From Actinopolymorpha pittospori (GTDB lineage: Bacteria > Actinomycetota > Actinomycetes > Propionibacteriales > Actinopolymorphaceae), in the NCBI RefSeq assembly GCF_014873875.1, contig NZ_JADBEM010000001.1, positions 9,300,001 to 9,364,000 of the forward strand: a stretch of DNA of 64,000 nucleotides. Reading direction: 5' to 3'. Positions 52,692 through 61,773 of the stretch are shown one piece after another. Numbering within the stretch: the stretch's first letter is position 1; every line of letters begins with the position of its first letter. The translations under genes and the position numbers were made by a program. A model generated the notes under the pieces. That model was not told the origin of the DNA and ran no database searches. It worked only from the letters and a program-made list of their open reading frames with translations.

Positions 52692-53100
52692 TCCGCCCAC
52701 GCCCCGAACCGACCACGCCCTGCCCCAGCCTGAACCGACCACGCTCTGAACCCCGCTCGATCCTCGCTGCCACCGACTCCCCCGGACTGACGACCACCGT
52801 CTCCGGGGGCTCGGCGGCACGACGAGTCAGGGCGGCCGCGAACGGTCCACGCCCCGAACGGGCACCGGCTCCACGAGCGCCGCGCGGCGTATGGTCGGTC
52901 CAGTACGACGGTCGTAGAGACACGGCGGAGGAGTCTGCACCGCATGTGGAGCGAGTTCGCTCGGGGCGCGATCGTCGCCATACCCGAGCAGAACCAGCGC
53001 TCCGATCGGCGGCCGACCGGACCGAGTTCGGCGCCGGCCGGAAACCGTACGACGTTCCGTCCCGGCTGACCGGCTCCGCGTCCCGGCACGGACCGCTCGC
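52692..53100. other. Intergenic region
   Basis: About 410 bases between convergent genes have no credible frame. GAACCGACCACGC recurs at its left end, giving a short imperfect repeat. No hairpin with a T-run was seen. Confidence 0.45.
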
Positions 53101-54579
53101 TTACTCGTCCTCGCCAGGCCGGCCCGGGTCGTCCTCCGCGGTGAGCGGGCGGGCGATGTTCTCCAGGGGCCGCCGCTCGGCCGCGACGCCGAACGCGAGT
53201 TCGGCCAGTCCCCCCGCGGCCATCGCGACGGCGCCGATGAAGAAGCCGACCGCGACCAGCGTCAGGTTGCCGCTGTGGACGAACTGCCCGAACAAAGCCG
53301 GCCCGGTGATGCCGCCGACGGCCGTCCCGACCGCGAAGAACAGCGCGATCGCGAGCGCCCTGGTCTCCAACGGAAAGATCTCGCTCACTGTGAGATAGGC
53401 CGAGCTCGCGCCGGCCGAGGCGACGAAGAAGCTCACGGCGACGACGGCCGTGAACGTCGCCGCCGTGAGCGAACCGACCAGCAGCAGGAATCCGAGAGTT
53501 GCCACCAGAACCGCCGAGAGCAGGTACGTACCGGCGATCATCGGCTTACGGCCAACCGTGTCGAACAATCGGCCGAGCAGAATCGGGCCGAGGAAGTTAC
53601 CCACGGCGAAAACGGCGAGAAAGTACGGAACCGAACCCGTGGCGACGTCGAAGAAGGTGTTGAGAATCGTGCCGAGATCGAAGGTCACCGCGTTGTAAAG
53701 GAACGCTTGCCCGACGAACAGCGCGACCCCGAGCACCGCGCGCCGTGGATAATGCCGTACGGCGACCCTGCCGATCTCCCGGAACGGAATGGTCGCCCGC
53801 TGGCGAATGACGATGCTCTCACCCGGGGCGGGTAGCTCCTTCCCGGTCTCCTTCCGTACCTCCGCCTCCACCGCGTCGACGATGGCCTCGGCCCTGTCCT
53901 CATGCCCGTGGATGAAGAGCCAGCGTGGACTTTCGGGCACGTGTCGGCGGACGAGGAGGATGGAGACGCCGAGGATTCCGCCGAGTCCGAAGGCGAGCCG
54001 CCACCCGACGTCGGTCGCGAACACCGGCGAGAGCAGGAAGATCGCCGCGATACTGCCGATCGCCGAACCCATCCAGTAGCTGCCGTTGATCGCGATGTCG
54101 ACGGTGCCGCGCCTGCGGGCCGGGATGAGTTCGTCGATGGCGGAGTTGATCGCGGCGTACTCACCACCGATGCCCATCCCGGTGAGGAAGCGGACCAGGA
54201 AGAAGTACCACGCCTCGAAGGAGAACGCCGTCGCCACCGTCGCGACGATGTAGACGCCGAGGGTGATCATGAACAGTTTCTTCCGGCCGAACCGGTCGGT
54301 GAGTTGACCGAAGACCAGCGCGCCGACGCAGGCGCCGGCGACATAGATCGCGGCCGCCGTACCGACGTCCGCGGTGCTGAGTTCGATGCCACTTCCGGGC
54401 TGGGTCATCCGCGGTGCGACCGAGCCGACGATGGTCACCTCGAGCCCGTCGAGGATCCAGACGGTCCCCAGCCCGACGACGATCCGCCAGTGAAAACGCG
54501 ACCAGGGAAGCCGGTCCAACCGGGCCGGGACGTCCGTCCGGATCCTGCGGAGTTCGCGCGACGTCATCGACCGCCCCAT
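53101..54579 (-). CDS. MFS transporter, sugar-porter-like
   Basis: The protein has 492 residues with about twelve membrane segments. GQLTDRFGRKKLFM and GRLFDTVGRKPMIAGTY are the paired motif A loops, and RFLTGMGIGGEYAAINSAIDELIP and RRHVPESPRWL are typical of sugar/aromatic acid porters. The start may instead be the second Met at 54567. The substrate is unknown. The C terminus is acidic. Confidence 0.9.
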   Translation of the reverse strand: MGRSMTSRELRRIRTDVPARLDRLPWSRFHWRIVVGLGTVWILDGLEVTIVGSVAPRMTQPGSGIELSTADVGTAAAIYVAGACVGALVFGQLTDRFGRKKLFMITLGVYIVATVATAFSFEAWYFFLVRFLTGMGIGGEYAAINSAIDELIPARRRGTVDIAINGSYWMGSAIGSIAAIFLLSPVFATDVGWRLAFGLGGILGVSILLVRRHVPESPRWLFIHGHEDRAEAIVDAVEAEVRKETGKELPAPGESIVIRQRATIPFREIGRVAVRHYPRRAVLGVALFVGQAFLYNAVTFDLGTILNTFFDVATGSVPYFLAVFAVGNFLGPILLGRLFDTVGRKPMIAGTYLLSAVLVATLGFLLLVGSLTAATFTAVVAVSFFVASAGASSAYLTVSEIFPLETRALAIALFFAVGTAVGGITGPALFGQFVHSGNLTLVAVGFFIGAVAMAAGGLAELAFGVAAERRPLENIARPLTAEDDPGRPGEDE

Positions 54580-54647
54580 CGCCGGTGTGGAGCCGGGCTC
54601 GCCAAACGGCGCGTCCCGGCGTGGGACCGCGCATAGGCTTCTCGCTG

Positions 54648-54896
54648 ATGATGGGCTGTCGCATCCTCGGTCATCGCTTCGACTTCACCAGCGAGGGCGA
54701 AACGATGTCGTGGCGATGCCGGCGAGGCTGTGGCGCCGGTGGAAGCAAGCGTTACCCCACCGTGGAGCACGCGCGCCGCTATGCCGGGGCTTTCGACCGG
54801 GACGATCGGCGTGACCTCGGCCGCCGCGCGCCCCTGGTCGGGCTGTTCCCGCTCCGACTCCTGTACGCCGTACGCGACCGCCGGCGTCGACCCTGA
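54648..54896 (+). CDS. Small conserved actinobacterial protein
   Basis: The protein has 82 residues. CRILGHRFDFTSEGETMSWRC and RRGCGAGGSKRYPTVEHARRYAGAFDRDDR carry three cysteines and a His that could bind metal. RRAPLVGLFPLRLLYAVR ends it. Similar small proteins are known in actinobacteria without assigned function. ATG 54648 is followed directly by a second ATG; the ribosome site is weak. It is divergent from the MFS gene. Confidence 0.7.
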   Translation: MMGCRILGHRFDFTSEGETMSWRCRRGCGAGGSKRYPTVEHARRYAGAFDRDDRRDLGRRAPLVGLFPLRLLYAVRDRRRRP

Positions 54897-54957
54897 GCAG
54901 CGCGCGCCGGAGGGGCCGGCTCCCACGGACGGGACATCCACGCGCGGCGGCATGCGA

Positions 54958-55148
54958 GCGATCTACCCTCGGACGTTCCGGCGTACGCCGTGACCACACC
55001 CGCACGGTCGGTACGGACAGACCTCGTCGGCACGGCCCGCGGCACGCGCTGCCGGACGGCGCGTAGCGCCCTACCCGCGGAAGGTGTGCACGCCCGGGAA
55101 TGTGGTCGGTGGGCTCCGACTGCCGGCCCAACGCGATCTACCCTCGGA
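54958..55148. repeat. Pair of 16-bp direct repeats
   Basis: GCGATCTACCCTCGGA occurs at 54958-54973 and again at 55133-55148. TACCCT resembles an actinobacterial -10 box, and the second copy ends 2 bases before a GTG start, so at least that copy may be a promoter for a leaderless message. Confidence 0.5.
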
Positions 55149-55150
55149 AC

Positions 55151-55426
55151 GTGGAGGGGCAGGGGGCAGACATCCGTCCGTTCGAGACCGACCACGAGGC
55201 CGGCTACGAGGGGCCGGGCTGGCGGTGGCTGGCGCCGTCGCCGCCGTACGAGGTGGAAGACGCCGGCCAGTGGCGGCCCGGGCTGTTGCGGATGTGGCGA
55301 CTGTGGCCTGACGGCTGGTACGGCCTGATCCGCTGGGGAGATCACCATCAGCCCACCTGGGTCCCGCGGGCCCGGCTGCGACCGAGTGAGTACGCGAAGC
55401 CGAAGCGCACCCGCCACCACCGGTAG
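55151..55426 (+). CDS. Small hypothetical protein, Trp-rich
   Basis: The protein has 91 residues from GTG 55151. WRWLAPSPPYEVED and RMWRLWPDGWYGLIRWGDHH show unusual tryptophan content with a compact beta-like pattern; the tail is basic (YAKPKRTRHHR). No family is assigned. A start at ATG 55100 is possible, but the upstream residues look noncoding and a -10-like TACCCT lies just before the GTG. Confidence 0.6.
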   Translation: MEGQGADIRPFETDHEAGYEGPGWRWLAPSPPYEVEDAGQWRPGLLRMWRLWPDGWYGLIRWGDHHQPTWVPRARLRPSEYAKPKRTRHHR

Positions 55427-55451
55427 ATCCCCAAGCGCAAGCCGGCTTCAT

Positions 55452-55466
55452 TAGTTGGGACAACTA
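55452..55466. promoter_or_regulatory. MarR-type palindrome TAGTTG-N3-CAACTA
   Basis: A 15-bp perfect inverted repeat lies in an AT-richer patch about 200 bases upstream of the HupE/UreJ-like gene. MarR-family operators often have this form. No MarR gene is nearby. Confidence 0.45.
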
Positions 55467-55667
55467 TTCAATTCGGTCTGACCGATCCGTTCACCTTCGT
55501 TCACTGACGGTTCGCGTTGCCACGAACAGTTCGTTGCTCACGCGCACTTTGATCAAGGAGCGACAGCCGGGCGCCGCCTGGGAGCGCGCACGTAGGGCCC
55601 GTCACGTCAGCGGGTCATCCCGCATGCACCAGCCCGGTCGTGTGGAGCCGAGCGGAGGGGTCCCGGC

Positions 55668-56801
55668 ATGTCGAGGCAGGCAGATGTCGGCACCGTACGC
55701 GACCGCCGGATGGGCAGTCCGGCGGTGAGGTCCCTCCTCGTTCTCGCTCTCGCGGTGGTGTGGAGCGCCGGTCTGCTCCCCCGGCCGGCGTCGGCGCACA
55801 CCCTCGACACCCAGGGATTCTCCGAGATCGCACAGCAGGGCGACGACGTACGGTACGAACTGATCGTCGACTACGCCGCGTTCGCGACCGTCGCGGGCCT
55901 TCGGCAGCCGGGGGCCGGCCCGACCGATCACGCCGCGCGGGCACTACGACAAGGCGAGCAGGCGGCCGCGGACTACCTCGACGAGCACCTGCAGGTCCTC
56001 GTGGACGGCGTCGCCTGCGCGGCCGAGCTGACGGGCTCGGGGATCGAGCAGCGCTTCGAACAGCCCTACGCGCGGTTCTCCTTGCGCTACGACTGCCCCG
56101 GCGCCGGCGAGTACGAGATCAGGTACTCCGTGCTCGTCGCCGACCTGGACCCCGGGCACGTGAACGTCGCGGGCTACGACCTCGGCGGCACGAGCGGGGA
56201 GTTCGTCTTCCACGCCAAGAACCGGGACCTGGTCGTGGGCGAGGGCAACCTGCTCCGCCAGGCCTACCGCTTCGTCGTCCTGGGCTTCCACCACATCCTC
56301 GCCGGTCTGGACCACCTGCTCTTCGTGGTGGCGCTCCTGATCGGCGCCAGGAACCTGCGCGAGGTGCTGCGCGTGGTCACCGTCTTCACCCTGGCCCACA
56401 GCGTCACCCTGATCCTGACGGCCGTCGACGTCGTACATCTCCCGTCGTCGGTCGTCGAGCCTTTGATCGCGCTGTCCATCGCCTACGTCGCGGCCACGAA
56501 CGCCGTCGGACGGGCCGCGCCGAGGGCCCGGCTCGCGGTGGTCTTCGGCTTCGGCCTTCTGCACGGCATGGGTTTCGCCGGGGGGCTGCAGCTGACCGGC
56601 GAGGTGGACTGGTCGTCGATCTCCTCGCTGCTGAGCTTCAACGTCGGTATCGAGCTGGGGCAGGCGCTCATCGTGGGTCTGCTCTTCCCGGTGGTCCTCC
56701 TCGCCCGCCGACACCCGTGGTCGAAGTACGTCCAGCTCGCGGCGACCGGCGTGATCACGGTCTTCGGCCTGGTGTGGTTCGTCGAACGAGTGCTGGCCTA
56801 G
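55668..56801 (+). CDS. HupE/UreJ family membrane protein
   Basis: The protein has 377 residues. A signal segment (SLLVLALAVVWSAGLLPRPASA) precedes an extracytoplasmic beta-rich domain. The C-terminal half has about six membrane segments with FHHILAGLDHLLFVVALL, LAHSVTLIL and GLLHGMGFAGGL, the His-rich helices of HupE/UreJ. Relatives are linked to nickel or other metal permeation. ATG 55668 lacks a strong site. It precedes the metallophosphoesterase gene by 26 bases. Confidence 0.88.
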   Translation: MSRQADVGTVRDRRMGSPAVRSLLVLALAVVWSAGLLPRPASAHTLDTQGFSEIAQQGDDVRYELIVDYAAFATVAGLRQPGAGPTDHAARALRQGEQAAADYLDEHLQVLVDGVACAAELTGSGIEQRFEQPYARFSLRYDCPGAGEYEIRYSVLVADLDPGHVNVAGYDLGGTSGEFVFHAKNRDLVVGEGNLLRQAYRFVVLGFHHILAGLDHLLFVVALLIGARNLREVLRVVTVFTLAHSVTLILTAVDVVHLPSSVVEPLIALSIAYVAATNAVGRAAPRARLAVVFGFGLLHGMGFAGGLQLTGEVDWSSISSLLSFNVGIELGQALIVGLLFPVVLLARRHPWSKYVQLAATGVITVFGLVWFVERVLA

Positions 56802-56827
56802 TCAAACGACAAAAGGAGAAACGACAC

Positions 56828-58633
56828 GTGCCGAACATGGCTGAGATCCGATGGTCCAGCAGGAAGGCCCACGGAATACTCCTCGCGGTGGCACTCTCGC
56901 TGGGACTGGTGGCGGTGGGCAAGCCGGTGGTCGCACCCGCGGTCGCCTGGGCGCAGGACGCGACCGACGAGCCGCAGGTCGCCACTGGCGTGGTGTACGA
57001 CGACCGCAACAAGAACGGCAAGCAGGACGCCAAGGAGCCGGGGGTGCGGGACGTCTCCGTGTCCAACGGCCGTGAGGTCGTGCGTACGGACAAGCAGGGT
57101 CTCTACCGCATCGGGGTGAGCGACGAGACCATCATCTTCGTGACCAAGCCCTCGGGCTACATGGTCCCCGTCGACGACAAGCAGCTGCCGCAGTTCTACT
57201 ACATCCACTACCCCAACGGCTCGCCGCTCCAGACCCGCTTTCCCGGTATCGCGCCGACGGGTCCGCTGCCCGAGTCCGTCGACTTCCCGCTGTACAAGGA
57301 GAAGGACGCCAAGAAGTTCAAGGCGCTCGTCTTCGCTGACCCGCAGACGGCCAACCTCGCCCAGATCGACGACCTCCGCGTCGACGTGGCGACCGAGCTG
57401 ACGAACACCGACGCGTCGTTCGGTATCACGGCCGGCGACGTCGTGAACGACCCGCTGGACCTCTTCGGTCCGCACAACGAGGTCATCTCCGACCTCGGCG
57501 TTCCGTGGTGGAACCTCCCCGGCAACCACGACATCAACTACGACGTACCCGACGACACCTACTCCACCGAGACGTACAAGAGCGTCTACGGGCCGACCGA
57601 CTACTCCTTCGACTACGGCCAGACCCACTTCGTCAACATGGACAACGTCGACTACCTCGGTGGCGGGGACTACCGCGGGTACCTCGACGAGCGGCGTCTG
57701 GCGTGGCTCGCCAACGACCTGCGCTTCGTCCCGAAGAACAAGCTGGTCGTCATCACCACCCACATCCCGCTCCGGACCGAGGCCATCGGCGGCGCCAGCC
57801 TCAACCTCGTGAACCTCGACGAGCTCTTCACGATCCTGAAGGGCCGTACACACGTCTTCACCACCTCCGGCCACGACACGTCCAACAGCTGGCAGACCTA
57901 CATGGAGCCGGGCGAGGAGACCCCGACGCCCGAGGGCGTGAACCGCGCGGTGTGGCAGGGCAAGGAGGCGTTCCATCACCAGGTGCTGGCCGAGGTCCGC
58001 GGCAGCGGCTGGAGCACCGGTCCGACAGATGAGCGCGGTGTCCAGGCGGCCGACATGTCGGACGGTAACCCCAACGGCTACTACTTCCTGGACGTCGACG
58101 GGAACGACTACCAGATGCGCTTCAAGCCGGCCAGCCTGCCGGCCGACTTCCAGATGCGGATGACCTTCCGTGGCGGCGAGGGTAACCAGACCCTCAGCAG
58201 CGGTGACCGCGTCTGGATCCCGTCGGGGCCGAGCGGATCCGCCGGCATCACGCCGGTGCCCCGGTTCGCCACCAACGACTGGGCCGGCGACCAGCCGCCC
58301 CTGGTCGAGGTGAACGTCTTCGACGGTGGCGAGCGGCACAAGGTGGAGGTCAGGTTCGACAACGGCCGTTACACCCGGATGGGCTACAACCCGCCGTCGT
58401 TCGGTCTCACCGACGGAGACCCGACCGGCAACCTCGACACCTACATCGTGGCGCTGCGGGAGAAGCTCACCGGGTCCCAGCGACCGGCCGGCCCCGAACC
58501 GTCCTCCCACATCTGGACGGCACCCGTACCCAAGGAACTCAAGCCCGGCCAGCACACGGTGACGATCAGGAGCACCGACCCGTTCGGTAGGACAACGACG
58601 TCCGCGCAGCGGTTCCAGGTTCTCAGCAGCTAG
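56828..58633 (+). CDS. Secreted calcineurin-like metallophosphoesterase
   Basis: The protein has 601 residues. A signal peptide ends near AVAWAQD. An N-terminal SdrD-like domain (GVVYDDRNKNGKQDAKEPGVRDVSVSNG) has the Ca-binding DxNxNGxxD pattern. The phosphoesterase core shows FADPQ, GITAGDVVND, LPGNHDINYD, ITTHIPL and TSGHDTSNS, supplying the metal ligands; in the last motif GHDT replaces the usual GHxH. A C-terminal beta domain follows. GTG 56828 has AGGAG nine bases upstream. It likely acts outside the membrane. Confidence 0.9.
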   Translation: MPNMAEIRWSSRKAHGILLAVALSLGLVAVGKPVVAPAVAWAQDATDEPQVATGVVYDDRNKNGKQDAKEPGVRDVSVSNGREVVRTDKQGLYRIGVSDETIIFVTKPSGYMVPVDDKQLPQFYYIHYPNGSPLQTRFPGIAPTGPLPESVDFPLYKEKDAKKFKALVFADPQTANLAQIDDLRVDVATELTNTDASFGITAGDVVNDPLDLFGPHNEVISDLGVPWWNLPGNHDINYDVPDDTYSTETYKSVYGPTDYSFDYGQTHFVNMDNVDYLGGGDYRGYLDERRLAWLANDLRFVPKNKLVVITTHIPLRTEAIGGASLNLVNLDELFTILKGRTHVFTTSGHDTSNSWQTYMEPGEETPTPEGVNRAVWQGKEAFHHQVLAEVRGSGWSTGPTDERGVQAADMSDGNPNGYYFLDVDGNDYQMRFKPASLPADFQMRMTFRGGEGNQTLSSGDRVWIPSGPSGSAGITPVPRFATNDWAGDQPPLVEVNVFDGGERHKVEVRFDNGRYTRMGYNPPSFGLTDGDPTGNLDTYIVALREKLTGSQRPAGPEPSSHIWTAPVPKELKPGQHTVTIRSTDPFGRTTTSAQRFQVLSS

Positions 58634-58692
58634 GCGCGTGGTCCGCGGCCGCGAGGGAGGTGAACCCGCCTCGCGGCTCCGCCTGACCACGT

Positions 58693-58745
58693 ACGAAGAC
58701 CTCCGGCGTGCCGGACGACCGTCCACGGCGTCCGGAGGTCTTCGT
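58693..58745. terminator. Hairpin after the phosphoesterase gene
   Basis: The arms ACGAAGACCTCCGG and CCGGAGGTCTTCGT are perfect 14-bp complements with a long loop, about 60 bases after the stop. Confidence 0.7.
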
Positions 58746-58857
58746 CGTCCGCCCTGCCGACGCTCGCGCCGACCTGTCGCACAACTCGTGGCAGGGTCGA
58801 CGACGAATCACTCGGCAAGGATGAGGCCCGTCGGCGAATCCCGCCCACACTCAGGTC

Positions 58858-59994
58858 ATGCCGAGGTTGCCCCGCGTGACGGAGCGGTCCGACACCGCCC
58901 GTGGCCTACCGCGCGGGCTGGTCCTGTTGCTCGGCGCCGCCGCGACCGTCGTCGTGGTGGCGGGGCTGAAGGGCATCGCCGGAATCGTGGCACCCGCGTT
59001 TCTCGCGCTCGTGCTGACGATCGGGTTCCACCCGCTGCGTGGCTGGTTGAGAAGGCGCGGACTACCGGGCTGGGTCGTGACGATCCTGATGATGATGGTG
59101 GTCTACTCCGTACTTCTGGGACTCGCGGTGGGCCTCGCGCTGGCGATCGCGCGATTCGCGACCCTGCTCACCACCTACGGGCCGGCGATGACGAGGCTTG
59201 CCCGCGATGCCACGGAGTGGCTGGCGAGCATCGGCGTCGGGGAGGACAGAATCCGGGCGACGGCCCGCGCGGTCGACCCTACCCGGTTCGTCGGGATCGT
59301 CGGCGACCTGTTCACCGGCCTGCTCTCGGGGCTGTCCAACCTGGTCTTCGTGGTGGTCCTGCTGTTCTTCCTCGCCCTCGACGCGGCGTGGTTCTCCGAG
59401 CGGCTGCGGGCCATGGAGCGTCGCGCCGACGGAGTGGTGAGCGCCCTGATGGCGTTCGCGTCGGGAACGCGGCAGTACCTCATCGTGTCGACGGTGTTCG
59501 GAGCGATCGTCGCCGCCCTCGACGTCGGCCTGCTGTACCTGCTCGGCATCCCGGCCCCACTGCTGTGGGGCCTGCTCTCCTTCGTCACCAACTACATCCC
59601 GAACGTCGGCTTCTTCATCGGCCTGGTGCCTCCCGCGGTGCTGGGGCTCCTGGAGTACGGGCCGGAGGGTCTGGTCGCCGTCGTGGTGGGATACTGCCTG
59701 CTCAACTTCGTGATCCAGTCCCTCATTCAGCCGCGGTTCGTCGGACAGGCGGTCGGGCTCGCCACCACCCTGACGTTCCTCTCGCTGGTGTTCTGGGTCT
59801 GGGTACTCGGCGCGCTCGGCGCCCTGTTGGCGATACCGCTGAGCCTGTTGGCGAAAGCCCTGCTGGTCGACTCAGACCCACGCACCCGGCGCCTGGGGGA
59901 CCTGCTGACCGGAGTCACCGCACGGGGTCGACCGGCACGCCGCCAGACCCGCCCTGGTCGACGTCAGACCCGCCCCGGTCGACGCCGCCCCTGA
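58858..59994 (+). CDS. AI-2E family transporter
   Basis: The protein has 378 residues with about eight membrane segments. LSFVTNYIPNVGFFIGLVPPAVLGLL and LIQPRFVGQAVGLATTLTFLSLVFW are signatures of the AI-2E/PerM family, whose members export autoinducers or act as Na+/H+ antiporters. The C terminus has a short basic duplication, RRQTRPG twice. The frame also reads open upstream, but ATG 58858 starts the family-like sequence. Confidence 0.9.
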   Translation: MPRLPRVTERSDTARGLPRGLVLLLGAAATVVVVAGLKGIAGIVAPAFLALVLTIGFHPLRGWLRRRGLPGWVVTILMMMVVYSVLLGLAVGLALAIARFATLLTTYGPAMTRLARDATEWLASIGVGEDRIRATARAVDPTRFVGIVGDLFTGLLSGLSNLVFVVVLLFFLALDAAWFSERLRAMERRADGVVSALMAFASGTRQYLIVSTVFGAIVAALDVGLLYLLGIPAPLLWGLLSFVTNYIPNVGFFIGLVPPAVLGLLEYGPEGLVAVVVGYCLLNFVIQSLIQPRFVGQAVGLATTLTFLSLVFWVWVLGALGALLAIPLSLLAKALLVDSDPRTRRLGDLLTGVTARGRPARRQTRPGRRQTRPGRRRP

Positions 59995-60091
59995 CCGAGC
60001 CGGATGGGCAGACCGTCCCGCTCGCGGCCAAGCGGGTCGAGATGGTTTCGCAGCCCTGTTTCCGTTCCCGATCTTGGGGGAGAGTGGGGCG

Positions 60092-60760
60092 ATGAGCAAC
60101 GAGAAGCTGACCGGACAGCAGATCGCCGACGCCGGCCTCGACGGCTGGGCCTTCCTCTCCGTCTACGGCAGCGGCGGGCTCTACACCCGTATCCACACCA
60201 CGACCTTCACCAGCGGCCTCCAGATCGTCAACGCGATCGGCGAGGCCGCCGAGGAGTCGAACCACCATCCCGACCTCGACCTTCGTTACGCCCGGGTCGA
60301 CGTCCGGCTGAGCAGCCACGACGCGGATGGCGTGACCGAGCGTGACCTGAGTCTCGCCCGCCGGATCTCCGCCATCGCCGGGGCCGCCGGCGCCGAGATC
60401 GACTGCCGCAGCGTCTCCCACGTCGAGCTTGGCCTGGACACCCCGGACCACGAGAAGCTCGGGCCGTTCTGGGCCGCCGTGTTGGACGGGCGCTACGTCA
60501 CCGGCGAGGGATGGGCCGACGTGGGCGACCCGAACCAGGCGCTGCCGCTGATCTGGTTCCAGCGCTCCGGCCGCGAGGAGCCACGGCAGCGCTGGCACCC
60601 CGACGTCTGGGTCGACCCCGCACAGGTGCGGCCGCGGATCGACGCGGCCCTGAGCGCCGGTGGAACGCTGGTCAGCGACGAGCACGCGCCGGCGTTCTGG
60701 GTGCTGTCCGATCCGGACGGCAACAAGGTCTGCCTGTGCACCTGGCAGGCGCGCGACTGA
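60092..60760 (+). CDS. 4a-hydroxytetrahydrobiopterin dehydratase fused to a VOC domain
   Basis: The protein has 222 residues. The first 95 form a pterin carbinolamine dehydratase domain with EESNHHPDLDLRY, holding the catalytic His pair. From about 115 a glyoxalase/bleomycin-resistance-like VOC domain follows (HVELGLDTPDHEKLGPFWAAVL to WVLSDPDGNKVCLCTW). The first domain recycles oxidised pterin cofactors; the second is of unknown specificity. ATG 60092 follows GGGAGAG; an upstream GTG-type start adds only six residues. Confidence 0.9.
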   Translation: MSNEKLTGQQIADAGLDGWAFLSVYGSGGLYTRIHTTTFTSGLQIVNAIGEAAEESNHHPDLDLRYARVDVRLSSHDADGVTERDLSLARRISAIAGAAGAEIDCRSVSHVELGLDTPDHEKLGPFWAAVLDGRYVTGEGWADVGDPNQALPLIWFQRSGREEPRQRWHPDVWVDPAQVRPRIDAALSAGGTLVSDEHAPAFWVLSDPDGNKVCLCTWQARD

Positions 60761-60825
60761 GCAGGCAGGCCAAGGGCGAGAAACGACGGACGCCCTTGGC
60801 CTTGGCCGTTCGGCGGAGTCGAGGA

Positions 60826-61773
60826 CTATCCAGGATACCAGACCCGTCGCGGATCTTCGGGACTTCGCTGATAGGTCCAGGCGTCCTCGACGAGACGTTC
60901 GGTGTCGTAGCGCGGTCTCCAGTCCAGCAGGAGTTTCGCCTTGGTGTTGTCCAGCCAGGTGGAGTGGTAGGGCGTCGGCACCGTGACGGCGGGCAGGCCC
61001 CGCGTCTTGGCGAGATGCTCCGCCACCTGCTGGTAGTCGACCGGCTCGTCCATGCAGATGTTGAAGGTCTCCCCGCCGGCGGCCGGGTGGCTCAGTGCGA
61101 TGGCGATCGCCTCGACGAGGTCGCTGACGTGGACGAAGTTGCGCTTGAGCGGCGCGCCGTCGGCGTCCAGCGCCAGCGGGACGGCACCGTCCGGGACGTC
61201 GCCATCGACGAGTTCACGCCACACCGGGCCACCGAACAGGTCGGGACCAAACGACAGGGAGTACCGGAAGTCGTCCCGATCCATGATCCAGGGTGCTCGT
61301 AGACAGGTGCCGCCCAGGCCGTAGGCGATCTGGTACTGCTCGAGCATGACCTCCTCGAGCACCTTCGACAGTGCGTAACACCCCTGGTAGGCGGTGTGCC
61401 GCTGCGTCTCGGTCACCGGGCCGGGATGTTTGTAGACGTAGTGACCGACCGCGGCGTCGCCACCGACCAGAACGAACCGCTCGAACGTCGGGCTCTCCCG
61501 CGCTTCCTCCAACAGCCAGAACAGGCCCTTGACGGCCACGTCCATGATCTCGTCGGGCGTCTCCTTGCAGGTGGCCAGATGGACCACGTGGGTGACGCCC
61601 GCCATCGCCTCCCGAACGGTCTCCCGGTCCGAGATCGTCCCGAACACACACTCGACACCCGGGACGTCGAGCGGCCTGTTGTGGCAGAGCGCGCGGATCT
61701 CGCAGCTGCCGCCGAGCCGATCGACGAGGGCCCGTCCTACCTTGCCGGTGGCTCCGGTGACGAGCAACCTCAC
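60826..61773 (-). CDS. NAD-dependent epimerase/dehydratase (extended SDR)
   Basis: The protein has 315 residues. LLVTGATGKVGRALVDRL is the NAD-binding start, VVHLATCKETPDE follows, and YALSKVLEE supplies the catalytic Tyr-Lys. KRNFVHVSDLVEAI and FNICMDEPVDYQ are substrate-domain features. The reaction is probably sugar nucleotide or small-molecule dehydrogenation. GTG 61773 overlaps the preceding stop in GTGA, linking it to the dioxygenase gene. Confidence 0.9.
   Translation of the reverse strand: MRLLVTGATGKVGRALVDRLGGSCEIRALCHNRPLDVPGVECVFGTISDRETVREAMAGVTHVVHLATCKETPDEIMDVAVKGLFWLLEEARESPTFERFVLVGGDAAVGHYVYKHPGPVTETQRHTAYQGCYALSKVLEEVMLEQYQIAYGLGGTCLRAPWIMDRDDFRYSLSFGPDLFGGPVWRELVDGDVPDGAVPLALDADGAPLKRNFVHVSDLVEAIAIALSHPAAGGETFNICMDEPVDYQQVAEHLAKTRGLPAVTVPTPYHSTWLDNTKAKLLLDWRPRYDTERLVEDAWTYQRSPEDPRRVWYPG

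Noticed and set aside
56798..58726. A 642-codon minus-strand open frame opposite the phosphoesterase gene
   Set aside because: Its composition is typical of an antisense shadow; the plus-strand frame has all phosphoesterase motifs and a ribosome site.
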